Assembly (NCBI GenBank): GCA_021793115.1
Contig: JAJYTJ010000052.1
Location: 1 to 22,774, forward strand
DNA from: Actinomycetes bacterium
Lineage (GTDB): Bacteria > Actinomycetota > Actinomycetes > Actinomycetales > Cellulomonadaceae
Direction of reading: 5' to 3'
Length of the DNA stretch: 22,774 nt
How positions within the stretch are numbered: position 1 is the first letter of the stretch; each line of letters opens with the position of its first letter. Positions 21,242 to 22,774 of this stretch are shown here, one piece after another. Made by a program: the position numbers and the translations under genes. The notes beneath the pieces were generated by a model that was not told where the DNA came from, made no database searches, and saw only the letters and a program-made list of their open reading frames with translations.

Positions 21242-22774
21242 CTACGCGGGTGGGTCGTCGTCCGTGGTGCCGGGCGAGGTGGGCTCGTCGTTCGTGGTGA
21301 CGGGCGAGGTGGGCTCGTCGTCGCTGGTGGCCACGGTTGCGAGCACCCCCGCGCCGTAGCGCTCGAGCTTGGCGGCGCCGACGCCGGGGATGCCCGCCAG
21401 CTCGTCGAGCGTCGTCGGGCGGCGCGTCGCCACGTCGCGCAAGGTCGCGTCGTGGAACACCACGTACGCCGGGAGGCCGGCCTCCCGGGCGACGCCGGCG
21501 CGCCACGCGCGCAGCCGCTCGAAGAGGTCCGCGTCCGCCGGTGTGAGGTCCGTCGCCGCCCTGGCCGGCCTGGGCCCCGCGGCCCGACGGGACCGGCCGG
21601 CGGCCGCCACGTCCCGGCGCAGCCGCACCTCGCGCTCGCCGCGCAGCACCGCGGCCGAGTCGGGTGTCAGGTGCAGCGTCGAGTGCGCCGGCTCCACGCC
21701 GAGCAGCCGCGCGGCGACGAGCTGGCGCACCACGGCCCGCCACTCGCCGTCCGCCAGGTCGGCGCCGATGCCGAAGGTCGACAGTTCACCGTGGCCCAGG
21801 GCCCGCACCCGCTCGGTCGTCTTGCCACGCAGGATGTCCACCACGTGGCCGGCGCCGTAGCGCTGGCCACGCTGGTCGAGCCGCACCACGGTCGACAGCA
21901 GCTTCTGGGCCGCCACCGTGCCGTCGTACGACGACGGCGGCACCAGGCACGTGTCGCAGTTGCCGCACGGCTGCGACTGTTCGCCGAAGTACGACAGGAG
22001 CTGCTGGCGCCGGCAGCCGACGGTCTCGCAGAGGGCGAGCATCGCGTCCAGGTGCTGCCCGAGCCGGCGCTTGTGGGCGTCGTCACCCTCGGAGGTCTCG
22101 ATGAGCCGGCGCTGCTGCACCACGTCGGCCAGGCCGTACGCGAGCCAGGCCGTCGCGGGCAGCCCGTCGCGCCCGGCGCGTCCCGTCTCCTGGTAGTACC
22201 CCTCCACCGACTTGGGCAGGTCGAGGTGCGCGACGAAGCGCACGTCCGGCTTGTCGATGCCCATGCCGAACGCGATGGTCGCCACCATGACCACGCCGTC
22301 CTCGCGGGCGAAGCGCGCCTGGTTGCGCGCCCGCACGGACCGGTCGAGCCCCGCGTGGTACGGCAGCGCATCGACCCCTTGGGAGGCGAGCCACGCCGCG
22401 GTCTCGTCGACCGAGGCGCGGGTCAGGCAGTAGACGATCCCGGCGTCGCCCGCGTGCTCGTCGCGCAGCAGCGTGAGCAGCTGGGCCCGCGGGTTGTCCT
22501 TCGGGACGATGCGGTACTGGATGTTGGGCCGGTCGAAGCTCGCGACGAAGTCACGCGCGGCCGGCATGCCCAGGCGGGCCCGGATCTCCGCGTGCGTCGC
22601 GGCCGTCGCGGTCGCGGTGAGCGCGACGCGCGGCACGTCCGGCCATCGCTCGTGGAGCACGGCCAGCCGCAGGTACTCGGGCCGGAAGTCGTGGCCCCAC
22701 TGCGAGACGCAGTGCGCCTCATCGATCGCGAACAGCGCCGGCCGGCCGCGGCCCAGCAGCTCGAGCGTCTCGGA
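21242..22774 (-). CDS. recQ: ATP-dependent DNA helicase RecQ, 5' end cut off
   Basis: The C-terminal 510 codons of RecQ, a 3'-5' helicase in recombination and repair of stalled forks. The frame is open to the window edge. It begins just before the Walker B region, [19 protein letters not shown], so the ATP-binding Walker A part (some 130-150 residues) lies outside. Later motifs are [14 protein letters not shown], the second RecA fold with [15 protein letters not shown] and [15 protein letters not shown], and the zinc site built from [12 protein letters not shown] and CGNCDTC. The winged-helix region follows, then an HRDC domain (about [20 protein letters not shown] onward, with the helix-hairpin-helix [13 protein letters not shown]). 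The acidic tail has a duplicated decapeptide [20 protein letters not shown] from a 30-base DNA repeat at 21263-21322. Confidence 0.97.
   Translation of the reverse strand, partial: SETLELLGRGRPALFAIDEAHCVSQWGHDFRPEYLRLAVLHERWPDVPRVALTATATAATHAEIRARLGMPAARDFVASFDRPNIQYRIVPKDNPRAQLLTLLRDEHAGDAGIVYCLTRASVDETAAWLASQGVDALPYHAGLDRSVRARNQARFAREDGVVMVATIAFGMGIDKPDVRFVAHLDLPKSVEGYYQETGRAGRDGLPATAWLAYGLADVVQQRRLIETSEGDDAHKRRLGQHLDAMLALCETVGCRRQQLLSYFGEQSQPCGNCDTCLVPPSSYDGTVAAQKLLSTVVRLDQRGQRYGAGHVVDILRGKTTERVRALGHGELSTFGIGADLADGEWRAVVRQLVAARLLGVEPAHSTLHLTPDSAAVLRGEREVRLRRDVAAAGRSRRAAGPRPARAATDLTPADADLFERLRAWRAGVAREAGLPAYVVFHDATLRDVATRRPTTLDELAGIPGVGAAKLERYGAGVLATVATSDDEPTSPVTTNDEPTSPGTTDDDPPA

Overview
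The window is chromosomal DNA of a high-GC actinobacterium. By eye it is strongly GC-rich with G/C at third codon positions, many GTG starts, 1- to 4-base gene overlaps (GTGA, ATGA, TGATG), a ClpC chaperone, a DUF2516 protein, a short SHOCT protein and promoter-like TAnnnT hexamers 6-7 bases ahead of several start codons. The gene set fits Micrococcales, perhaps the Cellulomonas group; that placement is inference. No rRNA, tRNA, phage, transposase or CRISPR array was found. Twenty-one complete or near-complete protein genes plus two genes cut by the window edges are supported.

Layout. 1-3754 (+): a tightly packed run of ygfZ-like gene (5' end missing), FUSC-type membrane protein, Phd/VapB-like antitoxin, PIN-domain VapC-like toxin, DUF2516 membrane protein and D-aminoacyl-tRNA deacylase (dtd). 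3755-4810: a gene-poor kilobase holding short repeats, a hairpin present in two copies, DnaA-box-like 9-mers and a seven-unit 24-bp tandem array. 4811-8551: macrodomain hydrolase (+), a 56-bp direct repeat, then HAD phosphatase, DUF218/SanA-like protein and sirtuin (all -), and a cold-shock protein (+) with a long leader. 8766-10720 (+): a SHOCT membrane protein overlapping a proline-rich single-pass protein, then an alpha/beta hydrolase. 10891-13470 (+): clpC, with a match to the ClgR operator upstream. 13801-16736 (+): serine beta-lactamase-like hydrolase overlapping an APC amino-acid permease. 16772-18926 (-): ArsR-type repressor with overlapping SRPBCC gene, an orphan peptide-type ABC ATPase, and trmL. 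18987-20036 (+): aldo/keto reductase. 20037-20291: an array of hairpins. 20292-22774 (-): an unrecognised conserved-looking protein and the C-terminal two thirds of RecQ.

How the genes fit together. Most of the window is housekeeping: RNA quality control and modification (dtd, trmL, ygfZ), protein quality control (clpC), DNA repair (recQ) and cold response (csp). Two links go further. A sirtuin produces O-acetyl-ADP-ribose, which macrodomain proteins of the type encoded about 2 kb away can hydrolyse. The ArsR/SRPBCC pair has a compact promoter whose -10 box lies inside a palindrome ending one base from the start codon, which suggests an autoregulated leaderless transcript. I did not see a clear, wholly new multi-gene system; the best leads are the non-coding repeats, the PIN protein lacking a usual catalytic acid, and the regulatory sites.
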